This document shows, piece by piece, positions 9,081 to 17,043 of a stretch of 64,000 bases of DNA (the stretch's first letter is position 1; each line of letters begins with the position of its first letter). Source of the DNA: Sulfuricurvum sp. (GTDB lineage: Bacteria; Campylobacterota; Campylobacteria; Campylobacterales; Sulfurimonadaceae). The translations under genes and the position numbers were made by a program. The stretch is from contig NZ_JALNYS010000015.1 of assembly GCF_023229695.1 (NCBI RefSeq), positions 23,087 to 87,086 on the forward strand, in the 5' to 3' direction. The notes beneath the pieces are model-generated. The model had not been told where the DNA came from, made no database searches, and worked only from the letters and a program-made list of their open reading frames with translations.

Positions 9081-9476
9081 CTAAAAGCTAAAGCCTGTTG
9101 TAAATTGTGTAGGATCACGGTAACCTACATTATGAGAACCCCCTTCGCTTATTCCCGTTTTTCCTTGGATGGGGAAGGGAGAATCTTTTTTAGTATTGGT
9201 AGTCGTCACAAAGCTATTCCACTCTTTAATAGTGTTGTTGATAGCATCGGTACTGCGCTGAATATTCTCTTTATGTTGGGCGATGAAGGTATCGATACAG
9301 GTTTTGTAGCGTTGACTCTCTGCATTAAATTGCTCTACTTGATTATTGTTGGTAAATTTTACGGGTTTGATCGGTCGTATGCAACCGGGGGAGGTTTCCA
9401 ATGGATCGGCATTAAGAGCGGTGAGTGTCGCTATCGCATAGATAAGGATCATCTTTTTCGCCATTTTAGTGTTCAC
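9081..9476 (-). CDS. Small exported protein of unknown function
   Basis: A 131-residue protein with a signal peptide (KKMILIYAIATLTALNA, cleavage likely near residue 23) and so probably periplasmic. The mature part has two cysteines (PGCIRP, YKTCID), a predicted helix rich in charged residues (about 50-90) and a C-terminal GFSF. The GTG start at 9476 is favoured by GGGGAG eight bases upstream. Its stop abuts copy 1 of the hairpin element. I do not recognise a family. An open frame on the other strand over the same bases lacks a signal and is taken as a shadow. Confidence 0.6.
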   Translation of the reverse strand: MNTKMAKKMILIYAIATLTALNADPLETSPGCIRPIKPVKFTNNNQVEQFNAESQRYKTCIDTFIAQHKENIQRSTDAINNTIKEWNSFVTTTNTKKDSPFPIQGKTGISEGGSHNVGYRDPTQFTTGFSF

Positions 9477-9545
9477 ATTCTCCCCTTTTCAGGCTCTAAA
9501 ATTTGATTATAGGAGCTATTTTATCTAAAAAACTGACCTGACGCA

Positions 9546-10229
9546 TCAACTCTTTAAACCCAGCCACAGTTTTTCGAGAATCTCCCGCTGCCGCTGCTGG
9601 GGATGGTTGAATTTGAATTCGGCCTCTTTGAGATAGTAGGGGAAAAACTCGTCGCTCACCCCTTTGTAGCGGAGGATAAAGTGTTCGAAAAACTCCCAGA
9701 AACGGGTGATCCGGTTTTCGCGGTGCTGAAGTTTGGCAATGCGATTGAGACGGATGTATTTGTTGAACTCTTTGTAATAGCTCTCTTCGAGTCCGTCGGC
9801 CAGAAACTGCTCTTTGTGGCGCTGAAGCGAGGGCATTAGGAGGGTATAGATGAGACCTCCGTAATCAAACGTCAAAAAGTTATGGGCGTCGAAAATCGAT
9901 TTCGGGTCGTGCCGTTTGTTCGCTTCGAGATAGAAATACTCCTCGTATTCGCTCACCTCGCACTTCCGGGAGAGGTAGCACTCCTCCTGATAGGCGGCGA
10001 TGAGCCATCGAAACCGGTCAAACCGTTTTTTGACGGTGAGATAGTTGATACGGAGCATTCGGGAGACGCGGAGGGCTGAGAGATCGTCACAAAATGCATG
10101 GATGATCTGTAGATCGTTGAGATATTTTTTCGGACTGTACTTTTTTTTGCAGCTGCTGCATTTGACCATTCCGTCGTTCAGCCGGTAGAGAGGCTGGGAA
10201 CAGTAGATACAGTGCTCAAGCGCTTTCAT
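9546..10229 (-). CDS. IS1595/ISXO2-like transposase-derived protein
   Basis: A 227-residue protein. It begins with a zinc ribbon (CIYC at 8-11 and CSSC at 24-27), followed by a helix-turn-helix-like stretch (DDLSALRVSRMLRINYLTVKK within residues 48-70) and a C-terminal part ending FKFNHPQQRQREILEKLW, which recalls the RFN end of IS1595-group transposases. The DDE acidic triad cannot be assigned with confidence. No clean terminal inverted repeats or target duplication were found around it, although a 14-base match to one end of the hairpin elements lies just beyond its 3' end. It may be a remnant or a domesticated DNA-binding protein. Confidence 0.5.
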   Translation of the reverse strand: MKALEHCIYCSQPLYRLNDGMVKCSSCKKKYSPKKYLNDLQIIHAFCDDLSALRVSRMLRINYLTVKKRFDRFRWLIAAYQEECYLSRKCEVSEYEEYFYLEANKRHDPKSIFDAHNFLTFDYGGLIYTLLMPSLQRHKEQFLADGLEESYYKEFNKYIRLNRIAKLQHRENRITRFWEFFEHFILRYKGVSDEFFPYYLKEAEFKFNHPQQRQREILEKLWLGLKS

Positions 10230-10293
10230 GAGAGCTATTGTAGCGGATGGGGAGAGAGATGGGTTCTGAAACTGTATAAGAACCTGCCTATTT

Positions 10294-10346
10294 TATAATC
10301 TTTTTACCCATTTGTCCTATAATCATCCCTACTGAATGATTATTCA
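10294..10346 (+). promoter_or_regulatory. Putative promoter and palindrome upstream of nickel permease
   Basis: Two perfect TATAAT hexamers lie at 10294-10299 and 10318-10323. A short palindrome TGAAT-GATT-ATTCA follows at 10333-10346, just ahead of the permease ribosome binding site. Its position fits an operator, possibly for a nickel-responsive repressor such as NikR. The -35 elements are not clear, so this is tentative. Confidence 0.35.
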
Positions 10347-10363
10347 TCATAAATGGGGGGATC

Positions 10364-10999
10364 ATGGAACTCGGGTTGATCGTTATTTTCTGGTACGGTA
10401 TCCTGCATGCCTTCGGGCCCGATCATCTGAGCGCAATCGCCGATTTCTCCATCGGCAGAGAGACCAAAAAAACCTTTCTGAGCGTAGGAGCGTTTGCGAT
10501 CGGGCATGGGATTATGCTGTTCGTCTTTGCAAAGATCATGATGCATACGGCCATCCCCCCCGAGATCTTGGGATACGGCGATATCATCGCCTCAAGCGTG
10601 ATCGTCTCGGTCGGCGTCTATCTGCTGAGCATGGTCTTTCGAAACAAGATCCATATGAAATCTCATACCCATGAGGGGAAAAAACACGTCCATATCTGGT
10701 TCGGGGATGAACACAAACACGAATATTCCGGCAGTTCGGCGTTCGGTGTGGGGGTGTTGATGGGGATCGGAGGAGTGCGCGGCATGCTGGTAACGTTAGG
10801 GGTGCTTCAGGGACAGGTCGTCGATTTTTCGATGGTTTTTGCCTTTGTATTGGGGGTGATGGTTGTCTTTTTTTCCTTCGGTTTGGTTATTTTTTGGATT
10901 AATAAAGATATATTAACGACGATCAAAAACGTACGGCGCGTATTTACGGCGGTGGGGGTCATCTCTATCCTCGTCGGCGGAAATATGTTGTTGGCGTAA
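10364..10999 (+). CDS. NicO/UreH-type nickel transporter
   Basis: A 211-residue membrane protein with about six hydrophobic helices. Helix 1 contains HAFGPDHLSAI, matching the His/Asp metal signature (HxxxxDH) of NiCoT/NicO nickel-cobalt permeases. A cytoplasmic loop (about residues 97-122) is histidine-rich (MKSHTHEGKKHVHIW, then DEHKHEY). The start follows GGGGGA at proper spacing. Placement beside hypB and within the hydrogenase maturation region suggests it brings in nickel for the NiFe centre. Close families also move cobalt or export metal (RcnA), so direction of transport is not proven. It lies between the two hairpin elements. Confidence 0.75.
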   Translation: MELGLIVIFWYGILHAFGPDHLSAIADFSIGRETKKTFLSVGAFAIGHGIMLFVFAKIMMHTAIPPEILGYGDIIASSVIVSVGVYLLSMVFRNKIHMKSHTHEGKKHVHIWFGDEHKHEYSGSSAFGVGVLMGIGGVRGMLVTLGVLQGQVVDFSMVFAFVLGVMVVFFSFGLVIFWINKDILTTIKNVRRVFTAVGVISILVGGNMLLA

Positions 11000-11034
11000 C
11001 CTGAAATTTTTTTCTGCGACGTTTAAAATGATAA

Positions 11035-11177
11035 CGGACCTTACGCACCTTGCTTTAGCAAGTGCGAAAAGGGGAATTATTCTCCCGCATCCGGAAGATG
11101 CGGGTAGCTTTAGGGGGTTGTAGGGACTCTAGTCCCTGCCACTTTACGGGCTATGCCCGTAAAGTGCGTAACATCAG
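11035..11177. repeat. MITE-like hairpin element, copy 2
   Basis: A 143 bp direct repeat of the element at 8939. It starts CGGACCTTACGCAC, ends GTGCGTAACATCAG, and has the same three hairpins with compensating changes in the stems (for example CACTTTACGGGC paired with GCCCGTAAAGTG), which suggests selection on folding. It ends about 12 bases before the hypB ribosome binding site, so it probably lies in the hypB leader. Confidence 0.75.
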
Positions 11178-11203
11178 ATGATAATAACAAGGAGATTTTA
11201 TTA

Positions 11204-12025
11204 ATGTGTAAAGATTGCGGCTGTTCGATCACCGATCATCACTCCCATACCCATGTCGACGAATTCGGCAACGAATATACGCATACCCACGACGATCACC
11301 ACCATGATGATAAACACTCTCACACCCATCAGGCGGCACACGAGACGCTTCACCAAAATCCTCAGCTGAATGACCCGAAAACGATCTCCGTCATTACGAA
11401 AATTTTGGATAAAAACGATCGGGAAGCGGTCCACAACCGTGAGCATTTTAACGAGCACGGAGTACTGGCGATTAATTTGATGAGCTCACCGGGAAGCGGT
11501 AAAACGGCACTTTTAGAAGCGATGGCAGAGATTTCACCCTTTAAATTCGGAGTGATCGAGGGGGATTTGGAGACGTCGCGCGATGCCGATCGTCTTATCG
11601 CCAAAGGGATTCCTGCGGTGCAAATTCAGACGGGGAGTGCGTGTCATTTGGACGCGTTTATGGTACACAAAGGGCTCCACGATTTGCCCTTAGCTCCACT
11701 GGATGTCTGCTTTATCGAAAACGTCGGGAACCTCGTCTGCCCTGCGAGCTACGATGTGGGATCGCATCTCAACATCGTCCTTGTCTCGATCCCTGAGGGG
11801 GAGGACAAAATTGCCAAATATCCGGTGATGTTCCGCACTGCCGATCTGATCCTGATCACGAAAACCGATCTGTTACCGTATTTCAAATACGATATCGAGC
11901 GTGAAAAAGCCGAAGCGCGAAAGATCAAACCCAATGTCGATATTTTGGAAGTCAACATCAATGATGAAGCTTCGGTAAAACGGGTGATTGAGTGGATCGA
12001 ATTTAAGCGAAAGATGAGAAACTGA
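11204..12025 (+). CDS. hypB: Hydrogenase nickel-insertion GTPase HypB
   Basis: GTPase that stores and delivers nickel to the hydrogenase large subunit together with HypA. The 273 residues start with MCKDCGCS, a CxxCGC-type high-affinity nickel site. A long histidine-rich stretch (residues about 11-48, more than a dozen His) serves as a nickel store in this family. The G domain follows: P-loop SSPGSGKT, EGDLETSRDAD, and the GTP-site ITKTDLL. The ATG at 11204 has AAGGAG ten bases upstream; an upstream in-frame ATG lies inside the hairpin repeat and is rejected. hypC begins 2 bases after the stop. Confidence 0.97.
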   Translation: MCKDCGCSITDHHSHTHVDEFGNEYTHTHDDHHHDDKHSHTHQAAHETLHQNPQLNDPKTISVITKILDKNDREAVHNREHFNEHGVLAINLMSSPGSGKTALLEAMAEISPFKFGVIEGDLETSRDADRLIAKGIPAVQIQTGSACHLDAFMVHKGLHDLPLAPLDVCFIENVGNLVCPASYDVGSHLNIVLVSIPEGEDKIAKYPVMFRTADLILITKTDLLPYFKYDIEREKAEARKIKPNVDILEVNINDEASVKRVIEWIEFKRKMRN

Positions 12026-12027
12026 TT

Positions 12028-12318
12028 ATGTGTTTATCGATCCCCTCTAAAGTGGTCAAAATCGATCCCGAAACCAATACCGCAACCGTCGATACGATGG
12101 GGGTTCAGCGCACTGCAGGACTTGATTTGATGGAAGAGGGGACAGTCGCTATCGGCGATTACGTACTCCTACATATCGGATTTATCATGAACAAAATCGA
12201 TGAAGAAGATGCCCTCGAATCGCTCAGAGTCTATCGGGAAATATTGGACGTTATGGATGAACAAGAGCGACTAGCCGCGATAGCAGAGAGTGACAATTGT
12301 CCGAACGGCGGAGCCTGA
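12028..12318 (+). CDS. hypC: Hydrogenase assembly chaperone HypC
   Basis: Small chaperone (96 residues) that carries the Fe(CN)2CO unit between HypD and the large subunit. It begins MCLSIPSKVV, with the essential N-terminal cysteine after Met. It also shows the family's AGLDLMEE segment and the GDYVLLHIGFIMNKIDE motif. Length is normal for the family. It is packed between hypB (2-base gap) and hypD (1-base gap), so the three genes form one operon. Confidence 0.97.
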   Translation: MCLSIPSKVVKIDPETNTATVDTMGVQRTAGLDLMEEGTVAIGDYVLLHIGFIMNKIDEEDALESLRVYREILDVMDEQERLAAIAESDNCPNGGA

Positions 12319-12319
12319 G

Positions 12320-13459
12320 ATGGGGCTGGAACTCAAAAATCTCTATGATGACTTTCGAGATGCCGATACGATAAAAGCCTACGCGAAGATTATCGCCGCA
12401 GATGCTCAAAAACTCCCGCATCCGATCAATATCATGGAGGTATGCGGCGGACATACCCACACCATCATGAAATACGGCATCCTTCAACTGCTCCCCTCCA
12501 CCATCCATTTCGTCCACGGTCCGGGATGCCCCGTGTGCATCATGCCCAAAGAGCGGATTGACCATGCCTATGTGTTGAGTATGCAAGAGAACGTTATTTT
12601 GGTGACGCTGGGCGATATGATCAAAGTTCCGGGAAGCAACGGAAGTTTGCAAGATGCACGGAGTAAGGGGGCGGATGTCCGTTTCGTCTACTCACCGCTC
12701 GATTGTCTCAAAATCGCCCAAGAGAACCCCGATAAAACGGTCATCTTCTTTGCCATCGGATTTGAGACGACGACCCCGATGACCGCGGCACTTTTAGACA
12801 CGGTGATCCGCCAAGATGTCAAAAACATCCTCCTGCACGTCAACCACGTCACGGTGCCCGAACCGATGCGCGCTCTGATCAGCGACGAGGCGTGTATCAT
12901 CGATGCGTTTTTAGGACCTTCCCACGTCAGCGTTATCAGCGGAAGCAAAATCTACGAAGAGTTTCCGCGCGATTGGGGCAAACCCGTCGTCGTCAGCGGA
13001 TTCGAGCCGGTGGACGTGATGCAGTCGATCAGCATGATCGTCAAACAATTTATCGAAAATCGATGCGAACTCGAGGTGGAGTACAAACGTGCCGTAACGC
13101 GTGAGGGGAATCTCAAAGCCCAAGCATTGAATGATACATACTTCCACAAAGTGGACTTTCGCTGGCGCGGATTGGGTGATATTCCCCAAAGCGGGATGGG
13201 TCTGCGGAGCGAGTATGATCGCTACAACGCCGAAAAGATGTATGATGCCGTGTTGCCCAAAGAGGAGATTGACGATCACAAACTCTGCATCTGCGGCGAC
13301 ATCTTAAAAGGGAAAGCCTCCCCTCCGCAGTGTAGTATCTTCGGCACCGCGTGTAAACCGAGCAGTCCTGTGGGAAGCTGTATGGTGAGTTCTGAGGGGG
13401 CGTGTTCGGCGTATTATAAGTATGGGAATTTGCAAGTAGAGATTCGAGATAATCTATAA
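12320..13459 (+). CDS. hypD: Hydrogenase Fe(CN)2CO assembly protein HypD
   Basis: Iron-sulfur scaffold on which the cyanide and CO ligands are put on iron, with HypC and HypE. The 379-residue protein shows the conserved cysteine motifs EVCGGHTHT and GPGCPVC, the segment IGFETTTPMTA, and a C-terminal cysteine set for the [4Fe-4S] cluster (CICGDILKG, PQCSIFGTACKP, GSCMVSSEGAC). The ATG at 12320 is used because it lies just after the hypC stop; an upstream frame extension overlaps hypC. After its stop comes the accessory block that separates it from hypE. Confidence 0.97.
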   Translation: MGLELKNLYDDFRDADTIKAYAKIIAADAQKLPHPINIMEVCGGHTHTIMKYGILQLLPSTIHFVHGPGCPVCIMPKERIDHAYVLSMQENVILVTLGDMIKVPGSNGSLQDARSKGADVRFVYSPLDCLKIAQENPDKTVIFFAIGFETTTPMTAALLDTVIRQDVKNILLHVNHVTVPEPMRALISDEACIIDAFLGPSHVSVISGSKIYEEFPRDWGKPVVVSGFEPVDVMQSISMIVKQFIENRCELEVEYKRAVTREGNLKAQALNDTYFHKVDFRWRGLGDIPQSGMGLRSEYDRYNAEKMYDAVLPKEEIDDHKLCICGDILKGKASPPQCSIFGTACKPSSPVGSCMVSSEGACSAYYKYGNLQVEIRDNL

Positions 13460-13470
13460 AATTCTATAGT

Positions 13471-13495
13471 ATGCTGGTATAAAATATACCAGTAT
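13471..13495. promoter_or_regulatory. Operator-like palindrome before DUF4258/YgiT pair
   Basis: A 25 bp palindrome centred on CTGGTATA-AAA-TATACCAG, with a perfect 8 bp core and one mismatch in the outer three pairs. It lies upstream of a TATAAT at 13527-13532 that precedes the DUF4258 start. YgiT/MqsA-type antitoxins often repress their own operon at such palindromes, so autoregulation is a reasonable inference. Confidence 0.45.
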
Positions 13496-13559
13496 ATGGG
13501 GTAAATATGAAAATATTGGAATTTGGTATAATAGTGGACAATACGATGAAAGAGAAATA

Positions 13560-13840
13560 ATGTGTAATATTACTCAATTTATTTGGCGTAAACATGCAGC
13601 TCAGCGGATGATGGAGCGTTCTATTGGACGCGAGGAGATTATCCATTGTGCTCAATATGGTGAGATCATCGAATCGTATCCGAACGATTATCCTTTTCCC
13701 AGTTTTTGGTATATGAATTAGTGAGTGAGCCGTTACACATCGTGATGGCATTAGAGGGTGAAACGTGTTATATCATCACGGCGTATCATCCGAACAACGA
13801 AGAATTTGAAAACGATTTTAAAACAAGGAAAAAACGATGA
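13560..13840 (+). pseudogene. DUF4258 family gene with one-base frameshift
   Basis: The first 50 codons (MCNITQFIWRKHAAQRMMER, ending FPSFWYMN) stop at a TAG near 13711-13720. The rest of the protein continues in another frame (VYELVSEPLHIVMALE to DFKTRKKR) and ends at 13840. Adding one T to the T5 run at 13703-13707 restores a full DUF4258 protein of about 93 residues (FPSFLVYELVSEP). DUF4258 proteins resemble RNase-type toxins and are commonly paired with YgiT-type zinc-finger partners, as here with an ATGA overlap. It may be a true pseudogene, a phase-variable tract, or a homopolymer sequencing error. Confidence 0.7.
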
Positions 13841-14070
13841 ATAACTGCCCATTATGTAAAGGACACATTGTCGATGGTATGAGTACTTTTACCGTCGATT
13901 TAGGATTTGGCGTAGTCGTTGTACGTGATGTACCTGCGCAGGTGTGTTCGCAGTGCGGCGAGGAGTGGCTGAGCGATGATACGACGGCGAAACTCGAAAA
14001 GATCGTAGAATCCGCACGAGAGAAACAGGTAACCGTAGAAGTGGCGCGGTGGAGTGAAACGGCGGCATAA
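13837..14070 (+). CDS. YgiT-type zinc-finger protein, likely antitoxin
   Basis: A 77-residue protein starting MNNCPLCKG and with a second pair CSQCGEEW, the four-cysteine zinc knuckle of YgiT/MqsA N-terminal domains. The C-terminal part is a short helix and lacks the larger HTH domain of MqsA. Its start overlaps the end of the DUF4258 frame by four bases (ATGA). It probably binds the DUF4258 product and the palindrome upstream; both are inferences from the gene pairing. Confidence 0.75.
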   Translation: MNNCPLCKGHIVDGMSTFTVDLGFGVVVVRDVPAQVCSQCGEEWLSDDTTAKLEKIVESAREKQVTVEVARWSETAA

Positions 14071-14103
14071 GGCTTTGCTTTTGTACAAATATGGGAATTT
14101 GGT

Positions 14104-15090
14104 ATGAGTTATCAACCGCCGTTTACGATCACCTCTAAAATGCTCTCTTTAGTAAGTGATATTGTTGAAATCATAACGGATATTAAGCACATAGAAACCA
14201 ATTTAAAAACGCCGAAACTTCGTAAAAAAAATCGTGTAAAAAGTATTACGGGAACCTTGCAGATAGAGGGCAATACGTTTAGCGAAGAGAAAGTGACGAA
14301 TGTTATAAACGGCATAACCGTTTTAGGGACGATGAGAGAGATCGCCGAGGTACAAGGGGCGATAAAAGCGTATGAGCATTTTGATAATTACGTCTATAAA
14401 AAAGAAAAAGATCTCCTCTTGTCACATAAACTGATGATGGAAAAACTTGTATCCAGTGCGGGAAGTTATAGACATACTAACGTAGGTGTTGGCGATCAAA
14501 ATGGTGTGACCCATGTTGCTCCGCCTGCTTTAGCTGTACCTGAACTCATGGGAAATCTATTTGAATGGTTACAAAACACCAAAGATCATCCTCTCATTGT
14601 TAGCTGTGTCTTTCACTATGAGTTTGAGTTTATCCATCCGTTCGAAGATGGTAACGGCAGGGTGGGACGACTTTGGCAGAGTGTTATATTGAACCAGTAC
14701 AAAAAGATTTTCGGATTTATCCCCATAGAGAGTGTCGTTCGAGAACATCAAGCATCGTATTATAAGGCTTTGGAAGCTTCGGGAAGTGCGGGAGAGAGTA
14801 CACCGTTTATAGAATTTATGTTGGAGATTATACTCAAAACATTGAAAAATGCTTCGAATGAAAGTGTCCCTAAAAATGTCCCTAGAAATGTCCCTAAAAA
14901 TCGTTTGAATGAGATTCTAAAACTGATCGAAAAAAACAAAGAGATCACGTCGATACAGATAGCCGAGCGATTAAAAGTAAGCGATAAAACCATCAAAAGA
15001 GATATGGCAACACTCAAAGAGCAAGGGCGACTTCAAAGGGTCGGTAGTTTGAAAAGTGGGCATTGGGAAGTGTTGGATGATGAACAATAG
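14104..15090 (+). CDS. Fic family protein with C-terminal HTH
   Basis: Fic enzymes transfer AMP or another phosphate-containing group to hydroxyl side chains of target proteins. The 328-residue protein has the active-site motif HPFEDGNGRVGR (HPFx[D/E]GNGR) near residue 180. It also has an N-terminal inhibitory-helix motif TLQIEGN near residue 55, typical of class II self-inhibited Fic proteins. The linker has the repeated element VPKNVPRNVPKN, and the C-terminus (about 265-325) looks like a winged helix (ITSIQIAERLKVSDKTIKRD). It is moderately AT-rich and starts 33 bases after the YgiT gene and 12 bases before the ATPase gene, in one direction with both. Confidence 0.9.
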   Translation: MSYQPPFTITSKMLSLVSDIVEIITDIKHIETNLKTPKLRKKNRVKSITGTLQIEGNTFSEEKVTNVINGITVLGTMREIAEVQGAIKAYEHFDNYVYKKEKDLLLSHKLMMEKLVSSAGSYRHTNVGVGDQNGVTHVAPPALAVPELMGNLFEWLQNTKDHPLIVSCVFHYEFEFIHPFEDGNGRVGRLWQSVILNQYKKIFGFIPIESVVREHQASYYKALEASGSAGESTPFIEFMLEIILKTLKNASNESVPKNVPRNVPKNRLNEILKLIEKNKEITSIQIAERLKVSDKTIKRDMATLKEQGRLQRVGSLKSGHWEVLDDEQ

Positions 15091-15102
15091 AGGGAAGATT
15101 GA

Positions 15103-17043
15103 ATGGAATTAGTCTATTTATGGGTTGAAAAATACAAAAATATAAAACATCAGGGATTTAATTTTAGCGGGCGGTATCGATGTGATTATGACCCTGAGAA
15201 AAATGAATTAACGATTGATGAAAACAAAGAGTATGTTCATATATTTCCAAAAAATATCAATGTTACCGCGATTGTTGGGGAAAATGGGAGTGGTAAGAGT
15301 AGTATTCTTGAGCAATTGATGCTTTTATTTTATAGTGCTTCGCAAAAAGATGCCGAAGATACAAGTAAATCTTGGGTATTGATTTATGACAATGAAACAA
15401 AGTGTATTGCTATTGAATATTTCAGTACAGAAAATATAGGATTTGATAAGATCAATACCAATGATAATGGTATAAAAGAAAATTGTGTTGGATGTGAGTA
15501 TAAAAAATATTATTTTTATAACTCTAAATTTAAAAAAAGAGACTGCTACAATATTTTTTATAATCCCTCGATTGAGTTAGTAAGTTCTTTCTTTCTTGAT
15601 TATATTAGTGATGGTTTAAAAGATCAATATGGTGCAATTTATGATTTGGATTTTAAACCAGACACATTAAATATTTATGCTTTTCCATCTAAGAAAAAGG
15701 GTTTGATTGACATTAAAAAGTTAGAAAACAATGCTGTTCTGACAATGTATAAGTCGATAGAAGTTTCGAAAATTAAAAACTTTGATTTTAAACTAAATCA
15801 ACTTCTCAATAATACAAAGCTCAATTTTGTTCCTCAAAAAGTGGATTTTATTTTTAATTTAGATGATACTGAGTACTTAATTAAACATGATAATCAAAAA
15901 ATAAAAGAGATTTTGTTTAGTAATTACAATGATTTAAGCTTAAAAAGTTTATATGCTTATTTTATTACCTCAATAATGTCTATTGCAAATGAAAGTTTTG
16001 ATACTAAAGAATTTGAGGACTATTTTTTTCAAGATGGTTCCATCAAAGACTATTTAAGAAAAAATTACATTGAACAAAAGAAACAAATTCCCAAAAATGA
16101 TGTCGTTCCTCCTGTTTATAAGCTTACTAAATATTTGTTAGAGAACATTGAAGAGTTTATGACATTAACTTCAAATATTAAACTTGCAGACTCTCTAAAA
16201 GAAAACGCAAATAGACTTAACGTAGATGTAGTTGAAATTGCAAAGCTTATCGATGCCGTAAAAATATTAAACGATGATAACATATTAAATCGTAGGTTGA
16301 ATGATACAAAAACTATACTCAAAGTATTACCAGTTATACCATCCTGTATAAGAGTTAATGCATACAATAAAGATAATATTTGTTTTAATGATTTGAGCTA
16401 TGGTGAGAAAAATTTCATTAGTTTAGTATATTCACTTATATACTATGCCCATTTTTTCAGTCATAATGAAAATACAATTAATATTTTTCTTGATGAGATT
16501 GAAACAGGACTAAATCCCAAATGGCAAAAAAAACTTATAAACACTTTTATACCGTTTTTTTCAAAATTGAATGTTCCACTTAATATAATAATCTCTTCAC
16601 ATTCTCCTTTTATCCTCTCAGACTTACCAAAAGAAAACGTGATATTTCTCAAAAATGGAAAACAAGATTCTCCTTTCAAAGACCCAGAACAAACATTCGG
16701 TGCAAATATTCACATGCTCCTTTCTCATGGTTTTTTTATGGATAAAGGGTTGATGGGGGAGTTTGCGAGAGGGAAGATAACAGCAATAAAAGATTTTTAT
16801 GAGAAAGTACAAGTAGGTAAAAATAATATAGAAGAACTTGAGCAAGAATTTAAAGAAAATATTGATGACTTTGAAAATATCCAAAAAATCATAGGTGAAC
16901 CATTTTTAAAGACTATTATGGGCAATTATTTAGACGAGTTACATCTGATTTTTTCTGATGAAAAAACTTTAATTGATAAAGAGTTAATTGAACTTGAAAA
17001 AAGAAAACAATCCTTGAAAAGTTTGAAAAATGCTAAAAATTAA
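15103..17043 (+). CDS. Septu-like (PtuA-type) AAA ATPase
   Basis: A 646-residue ABC/OLD-like ATPase. Walker A is GENGSGKSS (about residue 62). The signature-like motif is LSYGEKNFISLVYSL and Walker B is NIFLDEIETGLNPKWQ, followed by a switch histidine in IIISSHSPFILSDLP. The segment FGANIHMLLSHGFFMDKG with GEFARGKI is typical of ATPases in Septu and some retron systems. The next gene encodes an HNH nuclease and overlaps by 14 bases, the PtuA/PtuB arrangement. In such systems the ATPase gates the nuclease during phage infection. The sequence is very AT-rich. A non-Septu ATPase/HNH pair remains possible. Confidence 0.75.
   Translation: MELVYLWVEKYKNIKHQGFNFSGRYRCDYDPEKNELTIDENKEYVHIFPKNINVTAIVGENGSGKSSILEQLMLLFYSASQKDAEDTSKSWVLIYDNETKCIAIEYFSTENIGFDKINTNDNGIKENCVGCEYKKYYFYNSKFKKRDCYNIFYNPSIELVSSFFLDYISDGLKDQYGAIYDLDFKPDTLNIYAFPSKKKGLIDIKKLENNAVLTMYKSIEVSKIKNFDFKLNQLLNNTKLNFVPQKVDFIFNLDDTEYLIKHDNQKIKEILFSNYNDLSLKSLYAYFITSIMSIANESFDTKEFEDYFFQDGSIKDYLRKNYIEQKKQIPKNDVVPPVYKLTKYLLENIEEFMTLTSNIKLADSLKENANRLNVDVVEIAKLIDAVKILNDDNILNRRLNDTKTILKVLPVIPSCIRVNAYNKDNICFNDLSYGEKNFISLVYSLIYYAHFFSHNENTINIFLDEIETGLNPKWQKKLINTFIPFFSKLNVPLNIIISSHSPFILSDLPKENVIFLKNGKQDSPFKDPEQTFGANIHMLLSHGFFMDKGLMGEFARGKITAIKDFYEKVQVGKNNIEELEQEFKENIDDFENIQKIIGEPFLKTIMGNYLDELHLIFSDEKTLIDKELIELEKRKQSLKSLKNAKN

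Noticed and set aside
9105..9506. Plus-strand 133-codon frame over the small exported protein
   Set aside because: The minus-strand frame has a signal peptide and a good ribosome site; the plus one has neither.
13464..13751. Minus-strand 95-codon frame before the YgiT gene
   Set aside because: The plus strand holds a clear, if frameshifted, DUF4258 protein and a promoter palindrome; the minus frame has no features.
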